From: an uncultured Erysipelotrichales bacterium
GTDB taxonomy: Bacteria; Bacillota_I; Bacilli_A; Erysipelotrichales; Coprobacillaceae
DNA: 6,233 nucleotides
NCBI GenBank assembly: GCA_910579135.1
Contig: CAJTTM010000062.1
Span: 1 to 6,233 of the forward strand
Direction of reading: 5' to 3'
Part shown: one piece after another, positions 6,102 to 6,233 of the stretch
How positions within the stretch are numbered: the first letter of the stretch is position 1
How the letters are laid out: each line of letters begins with the position of its first letter
Notes under the pieces: model-generated
What the model saw: only the letters and a program-made list of their open reading frames with translations
What the model was told of the DNA's origin: nothing
Databases searched by the model: none
Translations under genes and position numbers: made by a program

Positions 6102-6130
6102 ATTGTATATTTTACGATCTATATTGTCAA
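6102..6130 (-). promoter_or_regulatory. Sigma-A-type promoter of the bacteriocin operon
   Basis: A perfect -35 TTGACA (6125-6130), a 17-base spacer and -10 TACAAT (6102-6107) lie on the minus strand, giving a transcription start near 6095 and a leader of about 35 bases before the precursor ATG. The hexamers are near consensus, so strong basal activity is expected unless it is repressed. The cre-like site lies immediately downstream, and a repeat copy (6103-6126) overlaps the promoter. Confidence 0.8.
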
Positions 6131-6159
6131 TTGTTTTTTGTTTATTTTACGATATATTG
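6103..6159. repeat. Imperfect direct repeat in the divergent promoter region
   Basis: Two copies of TTGTWTATTTTACGAT lie at 6103-6118 and 6138-6153, differing at one base of 16. If two bases are skipped, the match extends through ATATTG to 6126 and 6159. The start-to-start distance is 35 bases. One copy covers the -10 and spacer of the bacteriocin promoter; the other lies between the two divergent promoters. This may be a paired operator, or a duplicated promoter of which the upstream copy has decayed. Confidence 0.6.
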
Positions 6160-6184
6160 ATATTTTAGGATTATTATATATAAT
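6157..6184 (+). promoter_or_regulatory. Divergent promoter facing the right edge
   Basis: On the plus strand there is TTGATA (6157-6162), a 16-base spacer and a perfect TATAAT (6179-6184). Transcription would start near 6191, about 13 bases before the possible GTG start at 6204. It is back to back with the bacteriocin promoter, with the direct repeats in between. Confidence 0.55.
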
Positions 6185-6203
6185 TGATAGTGGGTGAAAT
6201 ATT

Positions 6204-6233
6204 GTGGCGAAGAATACAAATTACTTTATAAAG
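6204..6233 (+). CDS. Possible start of a rightward gene, cut by the window edge
   Basis: From a GTG at 6204 the frame stays open for all ten remaining codons, reading MAKNTNYFIK. A weak ribosome binding site (GGGTGA, 6192-6197) lies six bases upstream and a good promoter sits at 6157-6184. That is enough to suggest a divergently transcribed gene, but too short to identify; a regulator or a transposase would both be compatible with this location. A TTG at 6202 is in another frame and runs into a stop. Confidence 0.35.
   Translation, partial: MAKNTNYFIK

Noticed and set aside
1..6233. CRISPR array, tRNA, rRNA or riboswitch
   Set aside because: No regularly spaced repeats, no cloverleaf with a CCA-type acceptor, and no conserved riboswitch core were seen on either strand by eye.

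Overview
The window is very AT-rich DNA with AAAGGAG-type ribosome binding sites, short intergenic gaps and lysine/asparagine/isoleucine-rich proteins. This points to a low-GC Gram-positive (Firmicutes) bacterium, possibly an Erysipelotrichia/Coprobacillus-like gut organism. That placement is inference only, because no marker gene is present. Every complete gene lies on the minus strand, so the locus reads from the right edge to the left.

Right block (about 6230 to 2918): a bacteriocin-type operon of the lactococcin 972 class. A strong promoter (TTGACA, 17 bp, TACAAT) with a cre-like site over its start point drives a 114-residue secreted precursor carrying three cysteines and a His-rich tail. 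A hairpin follows directly, then a 704-residue multi-pass membrane protein of the bacteriocin-associated integral membrane (DUF1430) type, then a 210-residue ABC ATPase overlapping it by 4 bases. The membrane protein looks like two MacB/FtsX-type modules fused in tandem, so with the ATPase it would form an export or self-protection ABC complex for the peptide. A divergent plus-strand promoter and the first codons of a rightward gene lie at the right edge. An imperfect direct repeat sits between the two promoters.

Middle (about 2917 to 2417): no intact gene. It holds a 69-codon C-terminal remnant that looks like an IS1595/ISXO2-like transposase, starting within 50 bases of the ATPase stop. Further left is a good minus-strand promoter for the next block.

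Left block (2416 to 153): five tightly spaced minus-strand genes of 55, 180, about 173, 168 and 100 codons. All encode small membrane-anchored or lipid-anchored proteins without a confident family: a 55-residue membrane peptide, a signal-anchored protein with a DUF4367-like tail, a lipoprotein, another signal-anchored protein, and a three-helix membrane protein. They could be accessory or immunity factors of the bacteriocin system, or an unrelated envelope operon. Two tandem hairpins (positions 24 to 82) terminate this block.
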